Shown: in pieces, positions 16,782-25,318 of the stretch | Layout: every line of letters begins with the position of its first letter | Numbering within the stretch: the stretch's first letter is position 1 | DNA from: Parafrigoribacterium_A soli | GTDB lineage: Bacteria > Actinomycetota > Actinomycetes > Actinomycetales > Microbacteriaceae | Length of the DNA stretch: 64,000 nucleotides | NCBI RefSeq assembly: GCF_040227235.1 | Contig: NZ_JBELNZ010000004.1 | Span: forward strand, 496,001 to 560,000 | Reading direction: 5' to 3' | The notes under the pieces: generated by a model | Told to the model about the DNA's origin: nothing | Databases searched by the model: none | Seen by the model: the letters and a program-made list of their open reading frames with translations, nothing else | Made by a program: the position numbers and the translations under genes

Positions 16782-18491
16782 CTAGCGGGGCAGGGGAACC
16801 TCTATGAGCGTCGGGCCCGACGTGGCGGACAGCGCCTCGTCAAGCTCGCCACGATTGCCCGCGAACAGGTAGTTCCAGCCGTAGGCCTCGGCGAGCGCCT
16901 TGAGATTCACGGACTGCGGGGTGAGCAGCACGCGGTCGAACGCATCCGAGGGAGCCGAGTCAGCCACCTCCAGGCCGTCGAAGATCGTGCCACCACCGTC
17001 GTTGGCAACGATGACCTGGATGCCCGGTCGTTCCTCGCCGACGCCGAACAGCAGCGAGCCGGCATCGTGCAGCAGGGCCAGGTCGCCGAGAAGCACCCGG
17101 GTTGTACCCGCCGCGGCAGCGCCATCCGCCTGGCTCGCGAGCGCGATGCCCAACCCGGTCGCGATCGTGCCGTCGATGCCGGAGAGTCCACGGTTGGCGT
17201 GCACGCTGATGCGCTTGCCTGGTACGACGGCATCCGCCTCCCTGATCAGCCGGGAGGCACCGAGGATGAGGCGGTCGTGCGGCCAGGTGACGCGCCAGAC
17301 CGCTTCGACCAGCATCCGTCTCGTCACCGGCTCGCGGAAAACCTCCATTTGCGAGATCGCCATCTGCGGGCGCGACTGCTCGTAGCTCGGCACCTCCGGG
17401 CGCTCCTCGAGCAGCTGCCGACTCGTGTGCACCCAGCTGCCGAGCCAGGCGCGATCCGCGTCGGGCTCACCACTGACCTCGACCGAATCGAGGATGCTCG
17501 TCGCACGATGGCCGGGGTTGTAGTCGACCGGCGACGATCCGCGCACGACGATCGTCTCGACGCCGGCGCGCTGGATCAGCGCCGGAAACTCGCGGCTGAG
17601 AGTCGGATGCCCGAACACGATCACGCGCTCGATGCGGTGCCCGAAGTGCTCGTCGTTGAGCAGCCGGCGGTAGGCGACGACGAGGTTCGGTCCGAAGTGC
17701 GCGCCGCTGGAGACCTCGGCCAGCAGCGGCGCACCAAGGGCGCGGGCTGTCTGCTCGGCGAGTTCACCTGCGCCGTGGCCGGCGATGACGACGGTGTGCG
17801 GGTGGGCAGAGAGAGCGGGTCGTGGGTCGAGGCCTCCCGCGGAGATTGTGGCGAGAGGAGGTCTCGACAAGCTCGACCCACGGGAAGCGCTCGACCCGTC
17901 GGAATCGCTCACGCCAAGCGGAAGTGCGGCGATCGGGCCCGAGAGCGGCTCCCGGAAACCGACATTGAGCTGCACGGGTCCGGGGGCCGAGGAGTGACCC
18001 GCGGCCGCGGAATACGCCTCGCGCGCGAGCTCGCCCGGGAAGTCGGGGCCGAAGCCGGTCTCGCTCGGTGCCTCGACATCCCTGGACCAGCCGGTGGCCA
18101 TGCCGAAGATGCCGGGCTGCTCGGTCGTCTGGTTCGAGCCGATGCCGCGAAGCTCGAGCGGGCGGTCGGCCGTGAGCAGGATGAGCGGAACGCCAGAGTG
18201 GTGAGCCTCGAGCGCCGCGGGGTGCAGGTTCGCCACGGCGGTGCCGGAGGTAGTGACGACGAGCACCGGAAGTCCGGTCTCCACCGCGATTCCGAGGGCG
18301 AGGAAGCCCGCCACCCGTTCGTCTATGCGCACGCGCAGCCGAATGACACCAGCGGCCTCATACTCGGCGGCGGCGAGCGCGAGGGCCTGCGATCGCGAGC
18401 CCGGGCTGAGCACCACGTCGCGCACTCCCGCGCGCACGAACTCGGCCAGCAACGCCACCGAGAATTCGGTGGCCGGGCTCGCCGCGGGCAT
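16782..18491 (-). CDS. menD: SEPHCHC synthase
   Basis: A 569-residue thiamine diphosphate enzyme joining isochorismate and 2-oxoglutarate in the menaquinone pathway. Conserved parts include LSPGSRSQAL near residue 28, the active-site glutamate in RIDERVAGF, GSNQTT and HANRGLSGIDGTIATGLG. Residues around 196-225, between the first two domains, form a Ser/Arg/Pro-rich linker encoded in part by a REP-like element. The ATG overlaps the stop of the upstream PLDc_N-like gene in TGATG, so the two are coupled. The gene converges with menF, 15 bases apart. Confidence 0.93.
   Translation of the reverse strand: MPAASPATEFSVALLAEFVRAGVRDVVLSPGSRSQALALAAAEYEAAGVIRLRVRIDERVAGFLALGIAVETGLPVLVVTTSGTAVANLHPAALEAHHSGVPLILLTADRPLELRGIGSNQTTEQPGIFGMATGWSRDVEAPSETGFGPDFPGELAREAYSAAAGHSSAPGPVQLNVGFREPLSGPIAALPLGVSDSDGSSASRGSSLSRPPLATISAGGLDPRPALSAHPHTVVIAGHGAGELAEQTARALGAPLLAEVSSGAHFGPNLVVAYRRLLNDEHFGHRIERVIVFGHPTLSREFPALIQRAGVETIVVRGSSPVDYNPGHRATSILDSVEVSGEPDADRAWLGSWVHTSRQLLEERPEVPSYEQSRPQMAISQMEVFREPVTRRMLVEAVWRVTWPHDRLILGASRLIREADAVVPGKRISVHANRGLSGIDGTIATGLGIALASQADGAAAAGTTRVLLGDLALLHDAGSLLFGVGEERPGIQVIVANDGGGTIFDGLEVADSAPSDAFDRVLLTPQSVNLKALAEAYGWNYLFAGNRGELDEALSATSGPTLIEVPLPR
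17860..17879. repeat. REP-like palindromic element, copy 2, inside menD
   Basis: GGTCTCGACAAGCTCGACCC differs at one base from the intergenic copy at 13493-13513. On the menD strand it is translated as GSSLSR within a low-complexity linker between the pyrophosphate- and pyrimidine-side domains. A flanking TGGGTCGAGGC-type segment (17823-17833) is related. The element appears tolerated because it keeps the frame open. Confidence 0.6.
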
Positions 18492-18820
18492 CAGTCCTTG
18501 CTGTCGTCGTCGAGGTCTGCGAACTCCTGCTCGAGCCTGCGGATGCGCTCGTCCTGCTCCTGGTCTGTGCCGAGACGCCTCAGGAAGGTGGGGTCGTCAT
18601 CCGGGGCCAGGCGCCGCGTCTGCGGGCGTCCCGTGCTGCGGTCCTTGCCGATGAAGAACCAGAGAAGCGCGCCCACGACGGGCAGCACCAGAATCACGAG
18701 TACCCACAGCAGCTTGGGGATGCCGCGGGCGCGACGGTGGTCCGTCATCGCGCAGTCGATGACCGCGTACACCGTGAGACACACGGCCGCGATGCCAGCG
18801 ATGAACAGGAAACGGGCCAT
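18491..18820 (-). CDS. Small membrane protein with PLDc_N-like helices
   Basis: A 109-residue protein with two membrane helices (residues about 4-22 and 38-58) and a charged C-terminal tail predicted to be coiled (DQEQDERIRRLEQEFADLD). The helix pair resembles the N-terminal PLDc_N domain of cardiolipin synthases without any catalytic part. Leaderless start: TAGAAT ends six bases before the ATG. Translationally coupled to menD; a proximate role such as membrane tethering is unproven. Confidence 0.8.
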   Translation of the reverse strand: MARFLFIAGIAAVCLTVYAVIDCAMTDHRRARGIPKLLWVLVILVLPVVGALLWFFIGKDRSTGRPQTRRLAPDDDPTFLRRLGTDQEQDERIRRLEQEFADLDDDSKD

Positions 18821-18901
18821 GCCTCGATTCTAATCCTCGGGTGCTGAACGGTGCCTGCGGGATCGGAATCCTGATGCAGGCCGAATGCCTAGACTGGGGA
18901 C

Positions 18902-19186
18902 GTGAAATCGTCGCGCGTGTGGATTGTGTACACGATCATCCGTCTGGGTATTTTTGCGATCGCGCTGGCCGTGTTGCTGCTGTTAAACGTGAACCCGTGG
19001 GTGGCCGCCGTCGCCGCTGCCGTCATCGGCCTGTGCATCTCGTACATCTTCTTCCGCGGCACCCGCGACCAGCTCGCCGCCGATCTCTACCGCCGTCGGC
19101 ACACCGAACAGCACGACGCCGACAACGACATCGAGAACGCCGCGCTCGACCGGCTCGAGTCAGAGAAGGCCGACCCCGCGGAGTAA
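18902..19186 (+). CDS. DUF4229 family membrane protein
   Basis: A 94-residue protein with two membrane helices (about residues 7-27 and 32-52) and an acidic/basic C-terminal tail (LYRRRHTEQHDADNDIENAA). Length and features match DUF4229 proteins of actinobacteria, which often lie next to menaquinone genes. The function is unknown. GTG start with TAGACT (18890-18895) six bases upstream indicates a leaderless message. It is divergent from the menD operon and convergent with menA. Confidence 0.82.
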   Translation: MKSSRVWIVYTIIRLGIFAIALAVLLLLNVNPWVAAVAAAVIGLCISYIFFRGTRDQLAADLYRRRHTEQHDADNDIENAALDRLESEKADPAE

Positions 19187-19196
19187 CGGTACTTCG

Positions 19197-20216
19197 CTAG
19201 AAGGCGATCGCCGCGCCGAGCCCCAGTCCGTAGACGAGCGCCGTGATGCTCGTGAGCCGCAGCGCCACCATGAACTCCGGCGCGGTCTTCGCCGTCGAGG
19301 TGATGATGACCGCCGGTAGCACGGCGAGCAGCGAGAAGTACACGAGCGGCGCCTTGACGTAAAACACGCAGAAGAACGCCAGGATCACGAACGGCACGAG
19401 CGCGAACACCCCGAACAGGATGCGCGCGGCACGGCTGCCGACGAGCACCGCGAGCGTGCGCTTGCCCGCGAGCTTGTCCTGATCGAGGTCGCGCAGGTTG
19501 TTGACCATGAGCACCGCACAGGCGAGCAGGCCGGCGGCGACACCGGCGAGCCAGCTCTCGATATTCACCGTGCCCACCTGCACGAAGGTCGTGCCCGCGG
19601 TCGCCACGAGGCCGAAGAACACGAAGACGAAGACCTCGCCGAGCCCGTAATAGCCATACGGATGCTTGCCGCCGGTGTAGAAATACGCCGCGACGATGCA
19701 CACCGCGCCGACCGCGAGCAACCAGTAGCTGCCGCTCAGGATCACGACGATCACGCCGGCGATGGCGGCGAGCCCGAAGAACACGAGGGCGACGGTGAGC
19801 ACGGTGCGCGGCTTCGCGGCACCCGATCCGGTGAGCCGCGAGGGGCCCACCCGGTAGGCATCAGTGCCGCGGATGCCGTCGGAGTAGTCGTTCGCGTAGT
19901 TCACACCGATCTGCAGTCCCACCGCGACGGCGAGGCAGAGCAGGATGCGCACCCAGTGCCACTCGGGCATCGAGAGCAGGTAGGCCGCGCCGCTTCCGAG
20001 CGCGACGGGGGCCACCGCGAGCGGCAGCGTGCGGATGCGCGCCCCGCCCACCCAGTCACCGAAGCTCGCCTTCTGCACGACGACGCGTGGCTTCTTGCCG
20101 CCGGGTCGGCCGCCCTTCTGCACCTTCGCCGCGGTCTTAGCGGGCGTTCTGGAGGGGGTCTTCGCGGGAGTCTTTGCGGGGTCGATGCGCTTCTGCACGG
20201 GTTTTCTGTTGGCCAC
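19197..20216 (-). CDS. menA: 1,4-dihydroxy-2-naphthoate polyprenyltransferase
   Basis: A 339-residue UbiA-superfamily membrane enzyme that attaches the polyprenyl chain to DHNA. The first Asp-rich motif (NYANDYSDGIRGTD) and second (NNLRDLDQDKLAGKRT) are intact, and about eight or nine membrane helices are evident. An unusual basic N-terminal extension of about 45 residues, rich in AKTPAKTP-like repeats, precedes the enzyme. GTG at 20216 is chosen because TAGGAT lies six bases before it; TTG at 20222 is an in-frame alternative. Its -10 overlaps the stop region of menE. Confidence 0.93.
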   Translation of the reverse strand: MANRKPVQKRIDPAKTPAKTPSRTPAKTAAKVQKGGRPGGKKPRVVVQKASFGDWVGGARIRTLPLAVAPVALGSGAAYLLSMPEWHWVRILLCLAVAVGLQIGVNYANDYSDGIRGTDAYRVGPSRLTGSGAAKPRTVLTVALVFFGLAAIAGVIVVILSGSYWLLAVGAVCIVAAYFYTGGKHPYGYYGLGEVFVFVFFGLVATAGTTFVQVGTVNIESWLAGVAAGLLACAVLMVNNLRDLDQDKLAGKRTLAVLVGSRAARILFGVFALVPFVILAFFCVFYVKAPLVYFSLLAVLPAVIITSTAKTAPEFMVALRLTSITALVYGLGLGAAIAF

Positions 20217-20225
20217 GCACAAATC

Positions 20226-21428
20226 CTACTGAGCGGATGCTGCCGTGCCCGATTCCTCGCGCGCTGCAAGCTCGGCGAGCGCCACCCGGTCGGGCTTGCC
20301 GCTCGACAGCAGCGGAATGCGGTCGATCGCGAACAGGGCCGCCGGTCGCGCGGCGGACCCGAGCGCCGCCTGCACGGCCGCGCGCACCTCGTCCAGGCGC
20401 TGCCCCGGGACCGGCACCGGGCGACCAGTTGCATCGACCGACGCCTCGGCGGCGAAGAAGACCACCGGCACTTCTCCCCACTGCACGCTCGGTGATCGCA
20501 CGGCCACGGCATCCGCAAGCCCGGGCAGGCCGCTCACGATCCTCTCGACCGCCGCCAGGGACACCTTCACTCCCCCGGACTTGATCATGGCGTCGAGTCG
20601 GCCGGTCACCGTGAGGATGCCCTCGCGCAGTTCACCGGAGTCGCCGGTGCGGTACCAGCGGTGGCCGCGGTCGTCAAGGAACGTGCGGGCGGTGAGCTCC
20701 TCGTCGCCCAGATACCCCTCGGCGAGCGTGCTGCCGCCGAGCTGCACCTCCCCGTCGACGATGCGCACCTCGATCCCGGGCAGCGCCACCCCGTCGTACA
20801 CGCAGCCGCCCGAGGTCTCGCTCGACCCGTAGGTGCGCGTCACGTTGAGGCCGAGCTCGAGGGAGCGCGCGATGAGGGCGGGCGGCGTGGCCTGTCCGCC
20901 GACGAGCAGGCGGTCGAAGCGGCGCAGGCGGTCGAGCACGGGGAGGTCCTGCTCGGCCGCATCGAGCAGCCGCAGCAGCTGGGTCGGAACCAGCGAGGCG
21001 AATCGCAGCGGAGCATCCATCGCATCGCTCGCCTCGGCGAACACCTCGGCGTCGAAGTGGCCATCGCCCAGGACGACCGGCTCGGTGCCGCTCGTGATCG
21101 AGCGCACGAGCACGTTGATGCCCGCGATGTAGTGGGCGGGCAGGGCCAACAGCCACTGGCCGGGGCCACCCAGCGACGTCTCGGATGCCGCTGCCGAAGC
21201 CAGCAGGGCATCCGCGCTCAGTGCGACGCGCTTCGGCGCGCCCGTGGAGCCGCTCGTCTCCACGACGAGCGCGACCCGGCGTGGCACGTCGCTCGGGAGG
21301 GCGGACTCGGGCGCCGCCGTGCCCACGTGCCGAGGCAGGATCGCGGGACCGTCACCGCTGAGCGCGTCCCGCAGTGCGGCCAGCACCGCCTGCGGTTCGG
21401 CCGGCACGACCGTGAGCGGGCGTGTCAT
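20226..21428 (-). CDS. menE: o-Succinylbenzoate-CoA ligase
   Basis: A 400-residue AMP-forming acyl-CoA ligase activating o-succinylbenzoate. The P-loop-like motif TSGSTGAPKRV lies near residue 59, with YGSSETSGGCVYDG and the hinge motif WYRTGDSGEL downstream; the catalytic C-terminal lysine lies in LLSSGKPDRVAL. It is short compared with the 450-500 residues usual for MenE but similar to other actinobacterial versions. The ATG at 21428 has GAGGTGA upstream; a much longer open frame to 22331 is an artefact crossing menB. Part of the menB-menE-menA strand. Confidence 0.92.
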   Translation of the reverse strand: MTRPLTVVPAEPQAVLAALRDALSGDGPAILPRHVGTAAPESALPSDVPRRVALVVETSGSTGAPKRVALSADALLASAAASETSLGGPGQWLLALPAHYIAGINVLVRSITSGTEPVVLGDGHFDAEVFAEASDAMDAPLRFASLVPTQLLRLLDAAEQDLPVLDRLRRFDRLLVGGQATPPALIARSLELGLNVTRTYGSSETSGGCVYDGVALPGIEVRIVDGEVQLGGSTLAEGYLGDEELTARTFLDDRGHRWYRTGDSGELREGILTVTGRLDAMIKSGGVKVSLAAVERIVSGLPGLADAVAVRSPSVQWGEVPVVFFAAEASVDATGRPVPVPGQRLDEVRAAVQAALGSAARPAALFAIDRIPLLSSGKPDRVALAELAAREESGTAASAQ

Positions 21429-21531
21429 CCGATCACCTCGTGCTCGCAAACGCGCTGCGTTGCGGCAGACGGCGACTCCGCGAGGGCGTGACCCACCATC
21501 TGCCGCAACGGGAGGCGATCCATGCCGCGAC

Positions 21532-22428
21532 TCAGTACTGCCACGGGTACGGCGACCAGTCCGGCTCGCGCTTCTCGAGGAACGCATCCCGGCCCTCCAC
21601 GGCCTCGTCCGTGCCGTAGGCCAGGCGCGTGGCCTCGCCAGCGAACACCTGCTGCCCGACCATACCGTCATCGACCGCATTGAAGGCGAACTTGAGCATG
21701 CGGATGGCCGTGGGCGACTTCCCGAGGATCTCGTTCGCCCACTCGAGCGCAACCGTCTCGAGCTCGGCGTGGGGCACCACGGCGTTGATGGCTCCGGTGT
21801 CGAGGGCTCGCTGGGCGTCGTACTCCCGGGCGAGGAAGAACACCTCGCGGGCAAACTTCTGGCCGACCTGGCGGGCGAAATACGCGCTTCCGTAGCCGGC
21901 GTCGAAGGAGCCGACGTCGGCATCCGTCTGCTTGAAGCGCGCGTGCTCCGCGGATGCGATGGTGAGGTCGCAGACGACGTGCAGCGAGTGCCCGCCCCCG
22001 GCCGCCCAGCCCGGAACGACCGCGATGACCACCTTGGGCATGAAGCGGATGAGCCGCTGCACCTCGAGGATGTGGAGGCGTCCGGTTGACGCAGTGCCAT
22101 CCGCATACTGGTACCCGTCGCGGCCCCGGATGCGCTGGTCGCCCCCCGAGCAGAAGGCCCAGCCGCCGTCCTTGGGGCTCGGTCCGTTGCCGGTGAGCAG
22201 CACGACGCCGATGCGCGAGTTCTGCCTCGCGTCGTCGAGCGCACGGTAGAGCTCGTCGACCGTGTGCGGGCGAAAGGCGTTGCGCACCTCCGGCCGGTTG
22301 AACGCGACCCTCGCGACGCGCCCGGCGACATCGTGGTGGTAGGTCACGTCGCTCAGACCCTCGAAACCGGCGACGGGCTTCCACGCGGACGAGTCGAACA
22401 GGTCGGAGACGAAGTCTGCTTCAGGCAT
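21532..22428 (-). CDS. menB: 1,4-Dihydroxy-2-naphthoyl-CoA synthase
   Basis: A 298-residue crotonase-fold enzyme that cyclises succinylbenzoyl-CoA to DHNA-CoA. It carries the MenB-specific SGGDQRIRG segment (about residue 94), the oxyanion-hole region VVPGWAAGGGHSLHVVCD and the C-terminal FLEKREPDWSPYPWQY tail. Leaderless start: TAGGCT ends six bases before the ATG. Located upstream of menE on the same strand with a 103-bp gap that contains menE's ribosome binding site. Confidence 0.95.
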   Translation of the reverse strand: MPEADFVSDLFDSSAWKPVAGFEGLSDVTYHHDVAGRVARVAFNRPEVRNAFRPHTVDELYRALDDARQNSRIGVVLLTGNGPSPKDGGWAFCSGGDQRIRGRDGYQYADGTASTGRLHILEVQRLIRFMPKVVIAVVPGWAAGGGHSLHVVCDLTIASAEHARFKQTDADVGSFDAGYGSAYFARQVGQKFAREVFFLAREYDAQRALDTGAINAVVPHAELETVALEWANEILGKSPTAIRMLKFAFNAVDDGMVGQQVFAGEATRLAYGTDEAVEGRDAFLEKREPDWSPYPWQY

Positions 22429-22456
22429 GGGCTAAGCCTACGAGCCGAGGCTGGAA

Positions 22457-22828
22457 TCAGCCGCCGAGGAAGTCGAGCAGGTGGGTGAGGATGAACGGGT
22501 TCGCGAGCACGGCGAGGACCATCGCGAGGATGCCGAGCCACCTGGCGGGCCGGCGGAAGGCCGCGAAGAGTCCGACGACGAAGACGACGGCCGTCGCCAC
22601 GTTGGTCCCCTGCGCGATCGTGGTCGCGGCGGGCCAGTAGCGGCCGACCGCGAGGGTGACGGCCACGGCATCCGCAAGGACGCACAGCGCCACGAGCCCG
22701 ATGGCGATCCAGCCGAGGGTGGCGGTGGGGCTGCGAGGTGCCGGCGGCTCACCGATCTCGGTCGGTGGCGAGGGCTCCGGCGGCGCGACATCAGGGGTCG
22801 AAACGCCCTGTTCTGACTCCTCGCCCAT
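22457..22828 (-). CDS. Small membrane protein, unknown function
   Basis: A 123-residue protein with a Pro/Glu-rich N-terminal 35 residues followed by three predicted membrane helices (about residues 40-60, 75-92 and 100-118). No family is recognised. The ATG at 22828 follows GAGGGGG; longer in-frame starts would overlap menC. It lies 28 bases upstream of menB on the same strand and diverges from menC. A membrane protein at this position may help locate the pathway, but there is no direct evidence. Confidence 0.75.
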   Translation of the reverse strand: MGEESEQGVSTPDVAPPEPSPPTEIGEPPAPRSPTATLGWIAIGLVALCVLADAVAVTLAVGRYWPAATTIAQGTNVATAVVFVVGLFAAFRRPARWLGILAMVLAVLANPFILTHLLDFLGG

Positions 22829-22880
22829 GACACCCCCTCGCCAAGGGAGCCTAGCCGAGCCGGTGCGGCAGACTGGAGCA

Positions 22881-23876
22881 ATGCAGCCGCGAACACAGCA
22901 GCCATCACTGCAGGAGCTCGTCGCCTCCGCGCAGGTCGTCTCGCTGCCGATGGCGCACCGTTTTCGCGGGATCGAGACGCGCGAGGCGATGCTGCTGGAA
23001 GGCCCGCGAGGGTGGACTGAGTTCTCACCCTTTCTCGAATACGACGATACCGAGGCCGCAGCCTGGCTGGCCGCAGCCATCGAGTTCGGCTGGACCGAAC
23101 ATCCACGGCTCGAGCGCAACCGCGTTCTCGTCAACGCAACGCTGCCGGCGGTTGAGGCCGAGCGCGTCACAGAGGTGCTCGACCGCTTTCCCGGCTGCCG
23201 CACGGTCAAGATCAAGGTGGCAGAACCGGGGCAAGAGCTGGCGGATGACGTGGCCCGCGTCGCCGAGGCGCGTCGCTACCTCGGCCCAGAGGGTCGCATT
23301 CGCGTCGACGCGAACGGCGCCTGGAACGTGGACGAGGCGGAGCACGCCATCCACGCCATGACCGAGTTCGACCTCGAATACGTGGAGCAGCCCTGTGCGA
23401 GCATCGATGAGCTCGCAGACATCCGCAAGCGGGTGAAATATCTCGGCGTGCCGATCGCAGCGGATGAGAGTGTGCGCAAGGCGGCAGACCCGCTCGCGGT
23501 CGCACGGGCGAGAGCCGCGGACATCCTCGTCATCAAGGCGCAGCCGCTCGGGGGCAACGCGGCTGCCCTGCGGATCGTGGCCGAGGCGGGCCTGCCCGTC
23601 GTCGTCTCGAGTGCGATCGAAACGTCAGTGGGACTCTCGATGGGGCTGCACCTCGCGGCGAGCATCCCCCGGCTCGACTACGACTGCGGGCTCGGCACGG
23701 CGGCGCTGCTCGCCGCCGACGTGGTGGAGCGCCCGCTCGTGCCCGAGGCCGGCGGCATCGACGTGCGGCGCGTGGAACCGTCACCGGCGTTGCTCGAACG
23801 GCATGCGGCATCCGCCGATCGCACCGCCTGGTGGATGGCACGACTTGAGCGCTGCCACGCGCTTCTCCCCGCCTAG
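22881..23876 (+). CDS. menC: o-Succinylbenzoate synthase
   Basis: A 331-residue enolase-superfamily enzyme that dehydrates SHCHC to o-succinylbenzoate. The catalytic lysine motif TVKIKVAE, the metal ligands in RVDANGAW, EQPC and AADES, and the second lysine in VIKAQPLGG are all present. GGAG lies close to the ATG, and CAGACT ends six bases before it, so either weak leadered or leaderless translation is possible. It completes the menaquinone set in this window; only the DHNA-CoA thioesterase (menI) and menH-type step are not seen. Confidence 0.92.
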   Translation: MQPRTQQPSLQELVASAQVVSLPMAHRFRGIETREAMLLEGPRGWTEFSPFLEYDDTEAAAWLAAAIEFGWTEHPRLERNRVLVNATLPAVEAERVTEVLDRFPGCRTVKIKVAEPGQELADDVARVAEARRYLGPEGRIRVDANGAWNVDEAEHAIHAMTEFDLEYVEQPCASIDELADIRKRVKYLGVPIAADESVRKAADPLAVARARAADILVIKAQPLGGNAAALRIVAEAGLPVVVSSAIETSVGLSMGLHLAASIPRLDYDCGLGTAALLAADVVERPLVPEAGGIDVRRVEPSPALLERHAASADRTAWWMARLERCHALLPA

Positions 23877-23897
23877 CCCGCCCCACGCCCAGTCCGC

Positions 23898-23935
23898 ATG
23901 AGAGATCTCTCATCGCGACTTCCGGTGAATCTCAT
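23898..23935 (+). promoter_or_regulatory. Palindrome and 22-bp spaced TCTCAT direct repeats
   Basis: ATGAGAGATCTCTCAT (23898-23913) is a perfect 16-bp palindrome. Its right arm TCTCAT (23908-23913) is repeated at 23930-23935, exactly 22 bases (two helical turns) on. OmpR-type regulators bind direct repeats with 11-bp periodicity, and MprA boxes of mycobacteria contain a similar TCTCA core. The site lies 70-100 bases upstream of a secreted protein gene that converges on an OmpR-type two-component system. Control by that system is inferred. Confidence 0.55.
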
Positions 23936-24003
23936 GGCCATTGGAAAGGGTGGAACCTCGGCACGCGCACGAACAGTGCGACATCACACGGAGAGCAAAC
24001 ATC

Positions 24004-24579
24004 ATGACAAAGACGACGTCAGCGCTAGCGGTAGCGAGCGGAACCCTGGTGACGATGTGCGTCGCCGGAGGCGGCATCATCGGCCTGGCGCACGCGTTCG
24101 ATCAGCCCCAGAAAGCCACCTCGACACTCACGACCTCGCACGGGGTGACCACGAAGAGCGCGGATACCGACCCGTTCGCGCAGAAGACCGACACGCAAAA
24201 CGTGGTCGGCACTCCCACAACTCCGCCCGTAACGCGGAGGGGCGCCATCCACGAAGCGCCGCCCGTGGTCGTACCACCGGCTGCACCCAGAATTCTCAGC
24301 GTGCCGGTGCCGACCGCCACGCAGCACGCCGCGGATGAGCGGGCATGGAACGACGCCCACCAGTGGATGCACCAGTACGACCCCGACACCACCACGCAGA
24401 CCGAGAGCGAACCTACCCCAACCGAGCAGACGGCACCTGCACCCCAGCACATGGCGCCGCAGGAGCAGCAGTCTCCGACTCCCCGACACCGCGCCGAGCC
24501 GCGCGGCAGCGACTGGGGTCAGCAGCATGTCGGATCGCCCGACGGTCGCCACAGCGCCGATTACGACGGATACCGCTAG
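24004..24579 (+). CDS. Secreted or membrane-anchored Pro/Thr/Gln-rich protein
   Basis: A 191-residue protein with one N-terminal hydrophobic segment (about residues 7-30) that may be a signal peptide or anchor. The rest is low-complexity, rich in Thr, Pro, Gln and His, with TEQTAPAPQH- and HRAEPRGSD-like stretches; no domain or enzyme motif is recognised. GGAGA precedes the ATG by ten bases. The TCTCAT repeats upstream and the convergent two-component genes suggest an envelope-stress or two-component regulon product. Confidence 0.75.
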   Translation: MTKTTSALAVASGTLVTMCVAGGGIIGLAHAFDQPQKATSTLTTSHGVTTKSADTDPFAQKTDTQNVVGTPTTPPVTRRGAIHEAPPVVVPPAAPRILSVPVPTATQHAADERAWNDAHQWMHQYDPDTTTQTESEPTPTEQTAPAPQHMAPQEQQSPTPRHRAEPRGSDWGQQHVGSPDGRHSADYDGYR

Positions 24580-24592
24580 AGGCGCGTAGTCC

Positions 24593-25318
24593 CTACACCG
24601 CGGGACGAGGGGTGCTGGCGGCGGCCGGCACCGATTCGCTCGGCGCGGGCAGAGCTGATGCCCTGAGCCGGTATCCCATTCCCCGAACGGTCTCGAGCCG
24701 CGCCGCCCCGATTTTGCGCCGCAGGTACCGCACGTACACCTCGACCACGTTCGAGCCCGGGTCGTAGTCGAAACCCCAGACCCGGCTCAGAAGTTGCTCG
24801 CGGCTGAGCACCTGCTCGGGGTTCTGCATGAACTCCTGGGCGAGTCCGAACTCGCGCGCCGAGAGGTCGACCTCGCGACCGTGCACCGTGATGCGCCTCG
24901 TGCGGAGATCGAGGCTCAGGTCGCCGCACTCGATCAACTGCGGGTTCGACTCGACGGCGGCATCCTGCACGCGCAGTCGCACGCGGGCGAGCAGTTCGTC
25001 GAAGCGGAACGGCTTCGACATGTAGTCGTTGGCGCCCTCCTCGAGGGCGGAGACGGTGTCGACCGCCGACTCGCGCGCGGTCAGCACGATCACGGCAATG
25101 CTGTCACCCGTCTCGCGCAGGTTGCGCAAAACCTCGAGACCGTCGAGTTTCGGCAGCCCGATGTCGAGAAGCAGGAGGTCGAACTCACCCCCACTGATCG
25201 CATTGAGCGCGGAAACGCCGTTGTCGACCGTCGTCACACCGAAGCCGGCCGAACGGAGCCCCTTCTCGAGGAACGACGCGATGCGCTCCTCGTCTTCCGC
25301 GATCAAAATGTTTGCCAC
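24593..25318 (-). CDS. OmpR family response regulator
   Basis: A 241-residue regulator: receiver domain (residues 1-118) with the phospho-accepting aspartate in LLLLDIGLP, the switch residues in VLTARES and the lysine in YMSKPFRFDEL, then a winged-helix DNA-binding domain (residues about 128-220, EVYVRYLRRKIG, VRGMGYRL). A short Pro/Ala-rich tail follows. The GTG start overlaps the kinase stop by one base (TAGTG), so kinase and regulator are translated in sequence. It may bind the TCTCAT repeats before the convergent secreted-protein gene. Confidence 0.93.
   Translation of the reverse strand: MANILIAEDEERIASFLEKGLRSAGFGVTTVDNGVSALNAISGGEFDLLLLDIGLPKLDGLEVLRNLRETGDSIAVIVLTARESAVDTVSALEEGANDYMSKPFRFDELLARVRLRVQDAAVESNPQLIECGDLSLDLRTRRITVHGREVDLSAREFGLAQEFMQNPEQVLSREQLLSRVWGFDYDPGSNVVEVYVRYLRRKIGAARLETVRGMGYRLRASALPAPSESVPAAASTPRPAV

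Noticed and set aside
21429..22331. Long N-terminal extension of MenE
   Set aside because: It overlaps menB; the sequence is not MenE-like, and a ribosome binding site precedes ATG 21428.
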